Below are positions 25,637 through 34,868 of a DNA stretch of 50,967 nucleotides, in pieces. Both the position numbers and the translations under genes were made by a program. The notes below the pieces were generated by a model, which saw only the letters and a program-made list of their open reading frames with translations, made no database searches and was not told the DNA's origin. Each line of letters starts with the position of its first letter. Positions within the stretch are counted from its first letter, which is position 1. Source of the DNA: VBAS01 sp035318985 (GTDB taxonomy: Bacteria > Bacteroidota > Bacteroidia > Chitinophagales > Chitinophagaceae). The stretch is from NCBI GenBank assembly GCA_035318985.1, contig DATHDP010000052.1:1-50967 (forward strand), in the 5' to 3' direction.

Positions 25637-26197
25637 ATGAAGTACGCAATTTATATACTATATGGAATTTCGGTGCTGTCTATCCTGTTAGGATTCGTTG
25701 CTCTCTTAAAACAAAAGACCTATATAAACGAGGCAACCAAAGAAGTTACTGAAGTTGAACTACCTCTTGTGGGCAAATTAAAAACTAATTATCCTTCCCT
25801 GGTATTTTTAGCAATGGGTATTTTTCTTGCCGTATTTGTATTTAATAAATCATATAATACGAAAAAGGTATGGGAAATAAGCGGAACTTTTATTGATACA
25901 ACAAGAACGATCACCGATTGGTCAGAAGGAGAATTAAATATTCAGCCCTCAGCAATAAAAACAAAATATATCGACAGCTTAGGAAACTATCATATATGTT
26001 TAGAATTAAATGAAGGACAGGAGATAGAAGATGTTGTGGAATTAATTACATACACGAATCAAAAGTTCTCGTTTTATTTCCAGCCATCAGAGGAAAAGAA
26101 GAAGAACCGGATGAAAGATAACAGCAGTTTGCTGGATATCTCTACAACGTCCACGAGAAAATACAAGCCAGCCACCCTCTCTTATTTTGAACATTAA
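25637..26197 (+). CDS. Hypothetical membrane protein, two N-terminal membrane segments
   Basis: 186 residues. Two hydrophobic segments are visible: YAIYILYGISVLSILLGFVAL (3-23) and YPSLVFLAMGIFLAVFVF (53-70), with the intervening loop carrying many Glu/Lys. The rest (75-186) is soluble and polar, with WEISGTFIDTTRTI and KYIDSLGNYHICLELNE. No family is recognised. It is followed 17 bases later by a small secreted protein, so they may form an operon. Confidence 0.7.
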   Translation: MKYAIYILYGISVLSILLGFVALLKQKTYINEATKEVTEVELPLVGKLKTNYPSLVFLAMGIFLAVFVFNKSYNTKKVWEISGTFIDTTRTITDWSEGELNIQPSAIKTKYIDSLGNYHICLELNEGQEIEDVVELITYTNQKFSFYFQPSEEKKKNRMKDNSSLLDISTTSTRKYKPATLSYFEH

Positions 26198-26214
26198 TCT
26201 TAAACTTTTTCAAA

Positions 26215-26550
26215 ATGAAAGCATGTCTCCTGACCATCTTACTAATAATATCACTTAATGTGATATGCTATGCAGATAGTTTTCAGTTTTATTATAAGAC
26301 CTCCGGTAGTTCTGTCTATGCTGCGTACCAATCTATAAAATTGTATAACACAAACAATAGCCTTGCATTTTCGGGATTTACTGATAAGTTCGGACGTATA
26401 GCGATCAAGTTGAAGCCAGGCAACTACACTTGTACAGTAATCTATCAAAAAACGGAATACAAAATGATCGTAACTATTGATAATAAATCAGATTTTAAAA
26501 TGGTTTATTTTGGTTCAGCAGTAAAACCATACATGACAAAAAAAGTGTAA
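26215..26550 (+). CDS. Small secreted protein with a beta-sandwich (peptidase-regulatory-like) fold
   Basis: 111 residues. A signal peptide (ACLLTILLIISLNVICYA) is followed by about 90 residues rich in beta strands: KTSGSSVYAAYQSIKLYN, LAFSGFTDKFGRIAIKLKPG, NYTCTVIYQKTEYKM. FGRIAIKLKPGNYT is typical of carboxypeptidase-regulatory/transthyretin-like domains. No active site. Probably envelope-associated; the partner is unknown. It is the second gene after the two-membrane-segment protein. Confidence 0.7.
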   Translation: MKACLLTILLIISLNVICYADSFQFYYKTSGSSVYAAYQSIKLYNTNNSLAFSGFTDKFGRIAIKLKPGNYTCTVIYQKTEYKMIVTIDNKSDFKMVYFGSAVKPYMTKKV

Positions 26551-26643
26551 GTCCAACTGAAGGGATCTTTTTTTGGTTGTCAGTACTGTTCCTCGTTATG
26601 CTTGGTTTCCAATACCTCAGTATTACAAATTTGCGAGTCTATT

Positions 26644-26790
26644 TTATTGAAATGGTTCACGGATAGATCTTGCAGGTTCAGCTGTCATATACACACAATC
26701 CTCAAGCCTTACTCCAAATTCTCCGGGAATTTCTCCGCCTTATTAAACCTTTAGGTGGGATTTACAGTCCACTTGGACTGTTCTTATTTT
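26644..26790 (-). pseudogene. Degraded 3' end of an M24-type (Xaa-Pro) peptidase
   Basis: On the minus strand the reading frame ending at the TAA at 26644 gives IPGEFGVRLEDCVYMTAEPA then RSIREPFQ. The GVRLEDCVYMT block is the conserved region near the C-terminus of M24 peptidases (one metal ligand is its Glu). Just upstream the similarity (TVNP in place of TVEPG) is broken by stops and frame changes, so only a scrap remains. No intact copy is in the window. Confidence 0.5.
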
Positions 26791-26897
26791 TTGCCGGCCT
26801 TAGCCCTCTTGTAAATAATATCTGGTCTTTCGTGAACGTTATAGTTATAATCAGGTATTTTAAACCTTAAGAAACAAATTTAGACATCAATAAACTG

Positions 26898-28697
26898 ATG
26901 CTTATGAAACTGATCCTCCGTTATGCTGCTTATTCCTTGTTGGTTTTTGCTTTATTGACCAATTATCAATGTCAAAAAACTCCACAACAAGACGTTCCTC
27001 AAACAATTGACCCATTGGCAGAAAAAGTTACTGCTTCTGTAAAGGGAAGAGTGACAGATGAAAATGGTAAGCCAGTAAATAATGCGTCAGTTGTATCAGG
27101 AGGTTCAACAACCACTACCGATATTAATGGCTTTTTCCGGTTTGATAATATTCAACTTGCCAAAAATGCAGGTTTTGTTCTTGTTGAAAAAACTGGCTAT
27201 TTGAAAGGTAGCCGTACAATTTTTGCAAATGCTGGGATCATAAATAACATAGAGATACAGCTTATACCGAAAACGATCCGTGGTAATTTTTCTGCCAGTG
27301 CAGGAGGAAATGTTGTAATTCAAAATGGAAGCAGCGTTAGTTTGCCCGCTGGTGGAATTATTAATGTTGCTACGAATTCAGCTTATACAGGAACTGTAAA
27401 TGTTATTGGTGCGTATTTAGACCCGACAGATCCGAAGCTTTCTTTGATAATGCCTGGGAACCTGGTTGGACTTACAACGACTAACGAGCAAAAGGTCTTG
27501 CAAACTTTTGGAATGATCGCAATAGAATTAGAAGGAAGCAATAGCGAAAAATTAAATCTTGCGAGTGGTAAATCAGCAACTATTACGATGCCTATTCCTG
27601 CGTCGTTACTGGCGAGTTCGCCAGCTACCATTCCGTTATGGTATTTCGATGAAACAAAAGGTTTATGGAAGGAAGAAGGAACAGCAACTAAACAGGGAAC
27701 AAATTATGTCGGAACAGTTGCTCATTTTTCTTTCTGGAATTGTGATGTTCCGAACAATTTTGTTACGCTTACAGTGAAACTAAAAGATCAGAATGGCCAG
27801 CCAGCTTCCGGTTACCGCATTGAATTAAAAAATACTCAAAATAATTCTACTGCATATGCAATTACAGATTCTGCAGGCAGTGCCAGCGGTGCAGTGCCTC
27901 CAAATGTTAACCTTGAAATGAAAGTGTATAATAGATGTAATACTCTTGTACACACTCAAACTATTGGTCCGTTTGCTACAAATACTGACATGGGTGCTCT
28001 TACTGTCACGATTCCTGCGCCTGCCAGCATCACTGTTTCAGGGACTGTAAAAAAATGTGATCTTTCAGCTGTAACCAGTGGTTATGCGGATGTGATCATC
28101 GATGGATCATATTACCGGACTACTATCAATAACGGAGTTTTTTCTATCACTATCCAACGATGCAGCAATGCAGCGACTACTGCACAAGTTATTGCAACAG
28201 ATATACAGGCAAATCAGCAAAGTACCAGCACTACGCTTAATATTACTTCGGGCATTTATGCAACGGGGGAAATTATTGCTTGTGGTGTGTCTACTGCTCA
28301 ATATATTAATTTTATTATCGGGGGTAATCCGCAGAATTTCATATCACCTGTTGATAGTTTTAATACTTATCGGCAAAGCACAGCTACGACCATCTCGGCG
28401 AATTCAAGGAATTTTACTGATTCATTAACCTGGCAATACACTTCATTCAATTTTTCAGGTATCACAGCTCCGGGGACATATAGTTTTAGTAACAACACAT
28501 TTATTGTAACAAAAGGAATCTATCCTGCGGCGGGCAGTCGGGAATATAATCTCGATGCAGCCACTACAATAACAATTACAGAGTTTGGCAACACCGGACA
28601 GTACATAGCAGGAAGTTTTAGCGGAACAATGAGAGAACGATATACTAACGTTCTTGTAGCCGGAAACTGCAACTTCAGAGTACGACGAGGATTTTAA
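26898..28697 (+). CDS. Surface lipoprotein with carboxypeptidase-regulatory domain
   Basis: 599 residues. The N-terminus is a lipoprotein signal, with the likely lipidated Cys25 in ALLTNYQCQK. A carboxypeptidase-regulatory-like domain comes at about 47-125 (ASVKGRVTDENGKPVNNASV, TDINGFFRFDNIQ). The middle has a segment at about 185-265 with TMPIPASLL and PLWYFDETKGLWKEEGTA, typical of Bacteroidota surface lipoproteins, then a second Ig-like region (VTLTVKLKDQNGQPASGYRI). The rest is beta-rich and threonine/asparagine-rich. Function unknown; binding or adhesion is plausible. An alternative start is the ATG at 26904. Confidence 0.85.
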   Translation: MLMKLILRYAAYSLLVFALLTNYQCQKTPQQDVPQTIDPLAEKVTASVKGRVTDENGKPVNNASVVSGGSTTTTDINGFFRFDNIQLAKNAGFVLVEKTGYLKGSRTIFANAGIINNIEIQLIPKTIRGNFSASAGGNVVIQNGSSVSLPAGGIINVATNSAYTGTVNVIGAYLDPTDPKLSLIMPGNLVGLTTTNEQKVLQTFGMIAIELEGSNSEKLNLASGKSATITMPIPASLLASSPATIPLWYFDETKGLWKEEGTATKQGTNYVGTVAHFSFWNCDVPNNFVTLTVKLKDQNGQPASGYRIELKNTQNNSTAYAITDSAGSASGAVPPNVNLEMKVYNRCNTLVHTQTIGPFATNTDMGALTVTIPAPASITVSGTVKKCDLSAVTSGYADVIIDGSYYRTTINNGVFSITIQRCSNAATTAQVIATDIQANQQSTSTTLNITSGIYATGEIIACGVSTAQYINFIIGGNPQNFISPVDSFNTYRQSTATTISANSRNFTDSLTWQYTSFNFSGITAPGTYSFSNNTFIVTKGIYPAAGSREYNLDAATTITITEFGNTGQYIAGSFSGTMRERYTNVLVAGNCNFRVRRGF

Positions 28698-28716
28698 AAT
28701 GTAGGTGTCGAACAGG

Positions 28717-29482
28717 TCATCGCCATTTAAAAGCAAAATAGCTGCAGGGTTTATCCGTTGCGTTGCTGATGCCGTGTTGCTGACCACTTACGGCTATATA
28801 GATCACCGGGGCCGGCTTTATAGTTTTTTCCATCGATCATCATTTCAGATTCTCCGTTAATTATCAAAATGATCTCTGTATCCACATGTTGATGAGGCGC
28901 ATGGCTCGGCCCTTTTGTTTTCAGGTAAGTAATATGCATCTCATAATTATCGCACATGGCCGTGGGCCTGTCAAAATATTTACGGGTGCCTTTATTATTA
29001 GCTTCTGTATAGGTGAGGGAGTCATAGTTTAAGAGTAATGTGCCGCCGGCTTTTTTGCTTCGTTCCATATTCATTCCTTTTCTTGCCCGGAACATAAATA
29101 CATAATAAGTAACAGGGCCATCACCAGTATTTTCAAAAATTTGCTCTTCGTATGGCGGTATCAATAATACACTGCCAGCACTGAGTGTTGAGGTGCGGTT
29201 GCCAATAGTACATTTAAGTGTACCTTCTTTAATAATGATCACTTCTTCTAAGCTGTCATGAGTATGCGGTGGCCTTGGCACGGCGCCTTTGTATTGTGTT
29301 GTTGCATGTATTTCAAAATATTCAAATTCGGGAGTCGTGCCTTCAAAAATTTTTCGGCTTTCCCGTTCCTTGTCTTTTTTAACAGGCAGATCATTCCAGT
29401 GAAAAACTCCTGATGAGATCGGTTGTTGTGCGAAATTGTCCATGAAAATAGTTTGTAACAGGATTATGAAAATGATCTTCAT
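28717..29482 (-). pseudogene. Secreted two-domain cupin with a frameshift near its C-terminus
   Basis: The signal peptide MKIIFIILLQTIFMDNFAQQ fixes the start at 29482. Two cupin domains follow: one with PHTHDSLEEVIIIKEGTL, the other with HAPHQHVDTEIILIINGE. In the current frame the protein ends in SRKWSATRHQQRNG at 28751, which is not cupin-like. Skipping one base near 28795 (after GDLY) instead gives AVSGQQHGISNATDKPCSY then FAFKWR, a normal cupin C-terminus, ending at 28717. The 766-base span is one base over a multiple of three, as a single insertion predicts. The convergent lipoprotein gene ends only 20 bases away. Confidence 0.8.
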
Positions 29483-29547
29483 GAAACCGGCATTTGTTTC
29501 CGAAGTTAATCTTTTAATGTAATGCATTTCCTGGATTACTTTTTTGA

Positions 29548-29625
29548 AACACGGAGGCACGATGTCACGGAGAAACACAGAGAGTATCCCTGTGTAACTT
29601 AGTGCCTATGTGTCTCCGTGGTTTA
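29548..29625. repeat. Intergenic inverted repeat
   Basis: CACGGAGAAACACAG (29566-29580) pairs imperfectly with CTATGTGTCTCCGTG (29606-29620), with a smaller inner hairpin (CACAG/CTGTG). Similar CACGGAG repeats occur in other Bacteroidota. It lies in the divergent gap upstream of the tandem paralogues. Confidence 0.6.
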
Positions 29626-29698
29626 ATTTCAAGTTGAAACCCAATCCCCGGATAAAGATTTAATGATTAATTTTATCGTACGTTAACTTTACCACTTG

Positions 29699-30424
29699 AT
29701 GAGATCACTACTACTGTTTTTGTTTTTTATTTTGATAGGTTACACCGATCTATCTGCGCAGGATACAACACTTGTCACTGTTAAGACAGGCGAGAAGATC
29801 ACTGATGTTCTTAGACCATCTGATATTTATTATTATCCGCACTTCGTTTATAGCAAAATTCTTTTCAAAGATGGAAAAGTAGCGGATCCTTACATGAACT
29901 ATAACCGCTTGTATGACCAAATGCTGTTTATCAGCGAAAAGGGTGATACACTTGCGCTGACTGACGAAAAGAACATCGAATTCATTGTTAATGATTGGGA
30001 CGTATTTTACTACAATGGAGGATACTTGAGGCTTATTGCCGATGATACTGTTATAAAGCTGGCTGAGAAACAAACCTGGGTACTCGCAGATATCCGAAAG
30101 ATGGGGAGCCATGGTAGGCCTACCACTTCGGTTGCCATCACCTCATTGAGTTACTTTAGCAATGGACAAGATGCAGCAAAAAGTAAAGAATTAATAATGA
30201 ACGAAGAACTTATTATACGAAAGGAAACACATTATTATTTTGGAGATAAATACAACCACTTTGTCCCTGCCACCAAAAAGAGGGTGCTGAATCTTTTTTC
30301 CAAAGATGAACAACGCATTGAGAACTATTTAAATGAAAACAAGGTCAACTTTGATAAAAAGAATGATCTTGAAAAACTGTGTCAGTTCTTGCGTCAGCTT
30401 CAAATGCATCCGCAGAAGATATGA
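29699..30424 (+). CDS. Secreted hypothetical protein, first of a tandem pair
   Basis: 241 residues with signal peptide RSLLLFLFFILIGYTDLSAQ. Central features shared with the next gene: MNYNRLYDQMLFISEKGDTLAL, ADIRKMGSHGRPTTSVAITS, KETHYYFGDKYNHFVPA, and a C-terminal NYLNENKVNF. No recognised enzyme motif. Start set at the ATG at 29699 to match the paralogue; a TTG three bases earlier is less likely. The pair seems to have arisen by gene duplication. Confidence 0.78.
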   Translation: MRSLLLFLFFILIGYTDLSAQDTTLVTVKTGEKITDVLRPSDIYYYPHFVYSKILFKDGKVADPYMNYNRLYDQMLFISEKGDTLALTDEKNIEFIVNDWDVFYYNGGYLRLIADDTVIKLAEKQTWVLADIRKMGSHGRPTTSVAITSLSYFSNGQDAAKSKELIMNEELIIRKETHYYFGDKYNHFVPATKKRVLNLFSKDEQRIENYLNENKVNFDKKNDLEKLCQFLRQLQMHPQKI

Positions 30425-30484
30425 TCCAGATCCTCAGGGTAATGATTTATTGATTAAATTTATTGTAACTAACTGCACTCCATT

Positions 30485-31189
30485 ATGAGATCACTTTTGT
30501 TGTTGTTTATTATTTTGATTGGCTACACTGATCTGTGTGCCCAGGATTCTACATTTGTCACTATTAAAACAGGGCAGAATGTCAAGGATGTTCTTACAAC
30601 ATCTGATATATATCATTATCCGCAATTCACAAATGGCAAAGTTTTTTTGAGAGACGGTTCAATGGCTATTGGCAAAATGAATTATAACCGCTTGTATGGC
30701 CAAATGCTATTTATCAATCCCATCGGCGATACACTTGCGCTGGCTGACGAAAAGAATATCAAATTCATTGTCATTGATAGAGACACGTTTTATTATGATG
30801 GAGGATATTTGAGGCTTATGGCAAATAGTGGTGTTGTGAAATTAACCCAGAAGCAAATTTGGGTGTTGGCAGATATCCGAAAGATCGGTACTCACAATAG
30901 GCCTACCACTACGGTTGCTGTCACTTCTTTTAGCTCCTACACCGATGGACGAGATGCAGCAAAAAGTAAAGACCTGATAATGAATGAAGATGTTGTATTA
31001 CGAAAAGAAACACAGTATTACTTTGGAGATAAATACAATCTCTTTGTTCCCGCCAGTAAAAAAGGATTATTGCAGCTTTTTCCTAAAGAACAACAGGAGA
31101 TCGATAATTATTTAAAAGAAAACAAAGTCAACTTTAATAAAAAGGATGATGTTGAAAAGCTATACCAGTTCTTACTTCAGTTTCATTGA
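30485..31189 (+). CDS. Secreted hypothetical protein, second of a tandem pair
   Basis: 234 residues, clearly homologous to its upstream neighbour along the whole length (MNYNRLYGQMLFINPIGDTL, ADIRKIGTHNRPTTTVAVTS, KETQYYFGDKYNLFVPA). Signal peptide RSLLLLFIILIGYTDLCAQ. The gap is 60 bases, and the upstream flanks of the two genes also look alike (TTGATTAA-rich), so the duplication probably included the promoter region. Function unknown. Confidence 0.78.
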   Translation: MRSLLLLFIILIGYTDLCAQDSTFVTIKTGQNVKDVLTTSDIYHYPQFTNGKVFLRDGSMAIGKMNYNRLYGQMLFINPIGDTLALADEKNIKFIVIDRDTFYYDGGYLRLMANSGVVKLTQKQIWVLADIRKIGTHNRPTTTVAVTSFSSYTDGRDAAKSKDLIMNEDVVLRKETQYYFGDKYNLFVPASKKGLLQLFPKEQQEIDNYLKENKVNFNKKDDVEKLYQFLLQFH

Positions 31190-31273
31190 TCATCGGGTTA
31201 GTTTCATAAACTGCTGTGTATTTTTCAATTTATACTTGAGCGTTCAAAGATCGTTGATCAAACATTTGCGTAC

Positions 31274-32098
31274 ATGAAAAAGATACTTGTTCTATTCATC
31301 ATTACATTCTTCTTTACTTCTTTTTCAAAAAAAGAGATCACCTGGACGGCTATCGGTGATTCGATTACTTATTTAAATGATCATCCTAATGAAACAGGAA
31401 ATCGCATAAGCAAAGGATATATGACAATGGTTACTGAATCATTACCCAATATTCATTTTATCAACCAGGGACATAATGGATGGACATCAGGACGTATTGC
31501 AACTAATATAGAAAAACTCGGACTAGTCAAATCTGATGTGTATTCTATTTTTCTTGGCACCAATGATTGGTGGCATGCAGACACACTGGGAAATTTTACT
31601 GATTATAAAAACAACACAGGCAGTAAAACATTGTATGGCTCATTTCGAATCATCATTGATAAGATCCGCGGCCTGAATAATAAAGCAAAGATCATTTTGA
31701 TCACACCAATGCAGCGGGCAGATTTTGTGTATATAAGTAATCCGAAAAATAATGCGTACGGATCTTACAGGGCGAAGAATGGGTTTACATTAGAACAATT
31801 TGTCACGGCCATTGACAGCATTGGGCACTATGAACATTGTAAGGTTGTTGATCTCTATCATAAAAAAGAACTGGCTGTAAATTTCCTGGTAAAATATAAA
31901 CGTTTAAAGGATACCCAAACCGGCGTTTATAAAAATTACTCTTATCCTGATTTTATTGATATCCCTTTCAACCCGGAAGCAGATGAATACCCTTATCCTG
32001 CAGATGCGATCGATATGACCTATGATGGTCTCCATCCGTCAGACAAAGGGTATGAGATCATTGCGAGTATGCTGATAAAGATCATGAAGAAGTATTGA
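31274..32098 (+). CDS. SGNH/GDSL hydrolase
   Basis: 274 residues. Hydrophobic N-terminus (ILVLFIITFFFTSF) as export signal. Block I is AIGDSITYL (nucleophile Ser), block III is LGTNDWW (Asn), and the C-terminal Asp/His are in YDGLHPSDKGYE. These are esterases that remove acyl groups from sugars or lipids; the acceptor here is unknown. Its 3' end overlaps a coding-like minus-strand stretch (32082-32310). Confidence 0.88.
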   Translation: MKKILVLFIITFFFTSFSKKEITWTAIGDSITYLNDHPNETGNRISKGYMTMVTESLPNIHFINQGHNGWTSGRIATNIEKLGLVKSDVYSIFLGTNDWWHADTLGNFTDYKNNTGSKTLYGSFRIIIDKIRGLNNKAKIILITPMQRADFVYISNPKNNAYGSYRAKNGFTLEQFVTAIDSIGHYEHCKVVDLYHKKELAVNFLVKYKRLKDTQTGVYKNYSYPDFIDIPFNPEADEYPYPADAIDMTYDGLHPSDKGYEIIASMLIKIMKKY

Positions 32099-32310
32099 AC
32101 GATCTTTTAATGGGAATATTATTATCGGAATAAATAATGTAGTCCATCAAACTTTCACCAGATGGAATTGTATGATCCAGTTCACTTCTTTCATATGGAC
32201 ACCTTGGTTCTTTTGAAGTTTCACACCTGACTTCATTGTTCACAATTCTCCTGGTGGCATAATAAATGCAATAGACTTTAAGATCATAACGATCAATTAT
32301 AAAATACTTT
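32082..32310 (-). other. Possible coding remnant on the minus strand
   Basis: In the gap between the SGNH and TerB genes the minus strand reads YFIIDRYDLKVYCIYYATRR then IVNNEVRCETSKEPRCPYER, LDHTIPSGESLMDYIIYS and a stop at 32082. The composition looks like real protein, but no good start codon exists outside the TerB gene and no family is recognised. It might be a decayed gene. Confidence 0.25.
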
Positions 32311-32325
32311 AAACAAAATCTTACT

Positions 32326-33018
32326 ATGGAAAAATTATTAAAAGAGTATAGCGACCTGGAAAAAGGCGCATATCTTGGGGCTATATCATCAATTGCCACA
32401 GCAGATCATGCAGCTTCTGATGAAGAGATGGAATATATAATGGCACTTGCTGAATCAGCTGGTCTTTCAGAAGAACAAAGGAGAGCGGTTAGCCAGGCAG
32501 CAACAGAACTTACAGGACAGGAATTAAAAAAATGTCTTGACATTTTAAAGACCAGTGATCTGAAATTCTCTCTCGTCACTGATCTTATAAGTTTTGCAGA
32601 AGCAGATAAAAAATATTCAGATGAAGAGAAAGCGAATATTGAAAAGATTGCCCATTATCTCGGCATCGATCAGCAACAGTTCAGCTTACTTGACCAATTT
32701 GTGAAAAAAACCGCAGAAGTTAATCCAGGTGTGGAAGAAGTTTCTCATCCAAGCTTTTTATCAAAACTTGGCCTTGATGACAAATTGAAAAAATCCGGTA
32801 TCAATATAAACAGCCTTACCAAAGGATTGTTAAGTATTGCGGGTCCGATGATATTAGCTAATCTTATGCGTGGTCGTCAAAGCAGGGGAATAAGCTCTTC
32901 ATTAAATCCATTCAGTACGGGTGGCGGAGGTGGATTAGGTTCTATCATCTCTATGCTCAGTGGTGGCAGAGGATTTTCAAGAACAGGAAATATGTTCAAC
33001 CGGGTATTTGGACTGTAA
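32326..33018 (+). CDS. TerB-like helical protein
   Basis: 230 residues. The N-terminal ~140 residues are helical with acidic pairs in two similar units: ATADHAASDEEMEYIMALAE and FAEADKKYSDEEKANIEKIA; this DxxxSxEE pattern is that of TerB-type folds. A short linker leads to a hydrophobic segment (GLLSIAGPMILANLM) and a glycine-rich tail (STGGGGGLGSI). TerB folds bind metals and appear in tellurite-resistance and membrane-stress complexes; a role here is not established. The ABC transporter starts 33 bases later. Confidence 0.75.
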   Translation: MEKLLKEYSDLEKGAYLGAISSIATADHAASDEEMEYIMALAESAGLSEEQRRAVSQAATELTGQELKKCLDILKTSDLKFSLVTDLISFAEADKKYSDEEKANIEKIAHYLGIDQQQFSLLDQFVKKTAEVNPGVEEVSHPSFLSKLGLDDKLKKSGININSLTKGLLSIAGPMILANLMRGRQSRGISSSLNPFSTGGGGGLGSIISMLSGGRGFSRTGNMFNRVFGL

Positions 33019-33051
33019 CCGATACAGCAGTTATTGTTTAGATTGCATAGT

Positions 33052-34833
33052 ATGACACTGGGAAACCTGTTTAAGCACTTATGGCCTTATGTAAAACCGT
33101 ATAGAAAACTAGTAACAGCTACTCTTATTCTCACTGCCATAGGTTCTTTTGCAGCCCAGGTAAATGCGCTGATACTTCGTTACACAGTTGATCATATTAA
33201 TGGTCTGGCTTTAACGAATCAACCACTGAATAAAGGATTCTCACTTCTTTTTACCATAAGTATTATTTTATTGTTGAAAGAATTAGTAAACGCTTTTGTA
33301 CAGTTTGGCCAAAAGTTTTATGGCGAAAAATTGCGCATCTATGTTTCCCGTGACCTTGCACAACGAATAGTTGAAAAGGTACTTAGTTATCGCATGGCGT
33401 TTTATACCTCTTCTGAAAATGAAAGTGGTAAACTGCAAACCCGTATTGACAGAGGAATAGAAAGCCTGACAAGACTTGTACAAAATTTTTTTATTGACAT
33501 ACTGCCTTTATTCGCAAGTTCTATAATAGCCCTGTTGCTAATGTTCAATGCAAACATGTATGTTGGATTGGTTGGTCTTTGTCTTGTACCGGTTTATTTT
33601 TATATCAGTCAGCAACAGGCAAAAAAACTGGGAGGATACCGGCGGCGGATGAAAACTTACCGGGAGAATAAAAGCAGCGGCATTATCAGCATTATTGAAT
33701 CCATCAACGTCATCAAATCTTTTGTCAGGGAAAAGCAGGAATCAGAAAAACAAAATGCATTGCAGCTGGAGATGACGACCAATCAAATGCAAACAAGAAA
33801 ACTAAGTTTCATTTTTGACGGAGCTAAAAATTTTATAGAACAGATCGGTGTGGTTTTTATTATCATCCTCACTGCCTACTTTGTATTGCGGGGAAATATG
33901 ACAATAGGAGCTATTATGTTTCATATCCTTTTGTTCAATAATGTGTCGGCACCTATACGTCAACTGCATCGTATTTATGATGAGGTGAATGATGCCCTTG
34001 TATATTCAGAAGGTTTCTTTGATATTATGGATGCAGATGATGAAAAAGAACAATCAGGTAAATATGTTCCCGAAAAAATAAATGGTCATTTTGAAATTAG
34101 AAATGTGTCTTTCACATACCCTAACGGTACTCCGGCCTTGCATAATGTTAGTGTGAATATTGAACCGGGTTGTATCACCGCACTGGTAGGATTATCCGGA
34201 GCAGGCAAAAGCACACTTATAAACCTGCTGGATAAATTTTATGAACCCACATCAGGTGAGATATTTTTAGATGGCGTTTCTCTCAGAGATTATAATACAA
34301 AAGAATTACGCAATGAGATAGGTCTTGTATTGCAGAAGAATCATATTTTCAAAGGAACGATCGCTGAGAATATTGGCTATGGTAAAACAGGTGCAACAAT
34401 AGAGGAGATACAAATTGCTGCACAGAAAGCATATATTCATGATGAAGTAATGCAATTGCCACAACAGTATCTGTCAGAAGCAAGGCTTTTGTCAGGGGGC
34501 CAACAACAACGGATCGCAATTGCTCGTTTGTTTTTGAAAGATCCTTCTGTTATTTTCCTGGATGAACCTACTGCCAGCCTCGATGCGATCGCCACGGAAC
34601 AAATAAAAAACAGTCTTGATGCGATCAAGAAAGACCGTACAGTCATTATTATATCACACAGTATTTCTCAGATCATAGATGCGGATAAGATCGTTGTGTT
34701 AGAAAAGGGAAGGGTAGTAGAACAGGGAGATCACGAAACAGTTTATGATAAGGCAGGAACATATAAAGCGATCTTTGATGCGATGGCGCATAGCCTCAAT
34801 ATTGAAAAAATAGCAAAGACTTTAAATGAATAA
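33052..34833 (+). CDS. ABC exporter, fused membrane and ATPase domains
   Basis: 593 residues. Six membrane segments fill residues 1-315. The ATPase domain at ~345-580 has Walker A GLSGAGKST, Q-loop VLQKNHIF, signature LSGGQQQR, Walker B VIFLDEPTASLD and switch ISHSIS. The half-transporter probably works as a homodimer, exporting a lipid, peptide or drug; substrate not inferable. The ATG at 33052 (MTLGNLFKHLWPY) is preferred to an in-frame TTG at 33034. Confidence 0.92.
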   Translation: MTLGNLFKHLWPYVKPYRKLVTATLILTAIGSFAAQVNALILRYTVDHINGLALTNQPLNKGFSLLFTISIILLLKELVNAFVQFGQKFYGEKLRIYVSRDLAQRIVEKVLSYRMAFYTSSENESGKLQTRIDRGIESLTRLVQNFFIDILPLFASSIIALLLMFNANMYVGLVGLCLVPVYFYISQQQAKKLGGYRRRMKTYRENKSSGIISIIESINVIKSFVREKQESEKQNALQLEMTTNQMQTRKLSFIFDGAKNFIEQIGVVFIIILTAYFVLRGNMTIGAIMFHILLFNNVSAPIRQLHRIYDEVNDALVYSEGFFDIMDADDEKEQSGKYVPEKINGHFEIRNVSFTYPNGTPALHNVSVNIEPGCITALVGLSGAGKSTLINLLDKFYEPTSGEIFLDGVSLRDYNTKELRNEIGLVLQKNHIFKGTIAENIGYGKTGATIEEIQIAAQKAYIHDEVMQLPQQYLSEARLLSGGQQQRIAIARLFLKDPSVIFLDEPTASLDAIATEQIKNSLDAIKKDRTVIIISHSISQIIDADKIVVLEKGRVVEQGDHETVYDKAGTYKAIFDAMAHSLNIEKIAKTLNE

Positions 34834-34868
34834 ATAAATGTCCTGGAAGATTTCGGATTTCGATCGGT

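Noticed and set aside
26670..26870. Plus-strand frame of 66 codons in the gap before the lipoprotein gene
   Set aside because: It starts at a TTG, has no protein-like pattern, and lies opposite the M24 peptidase remnant, which explains its openness.
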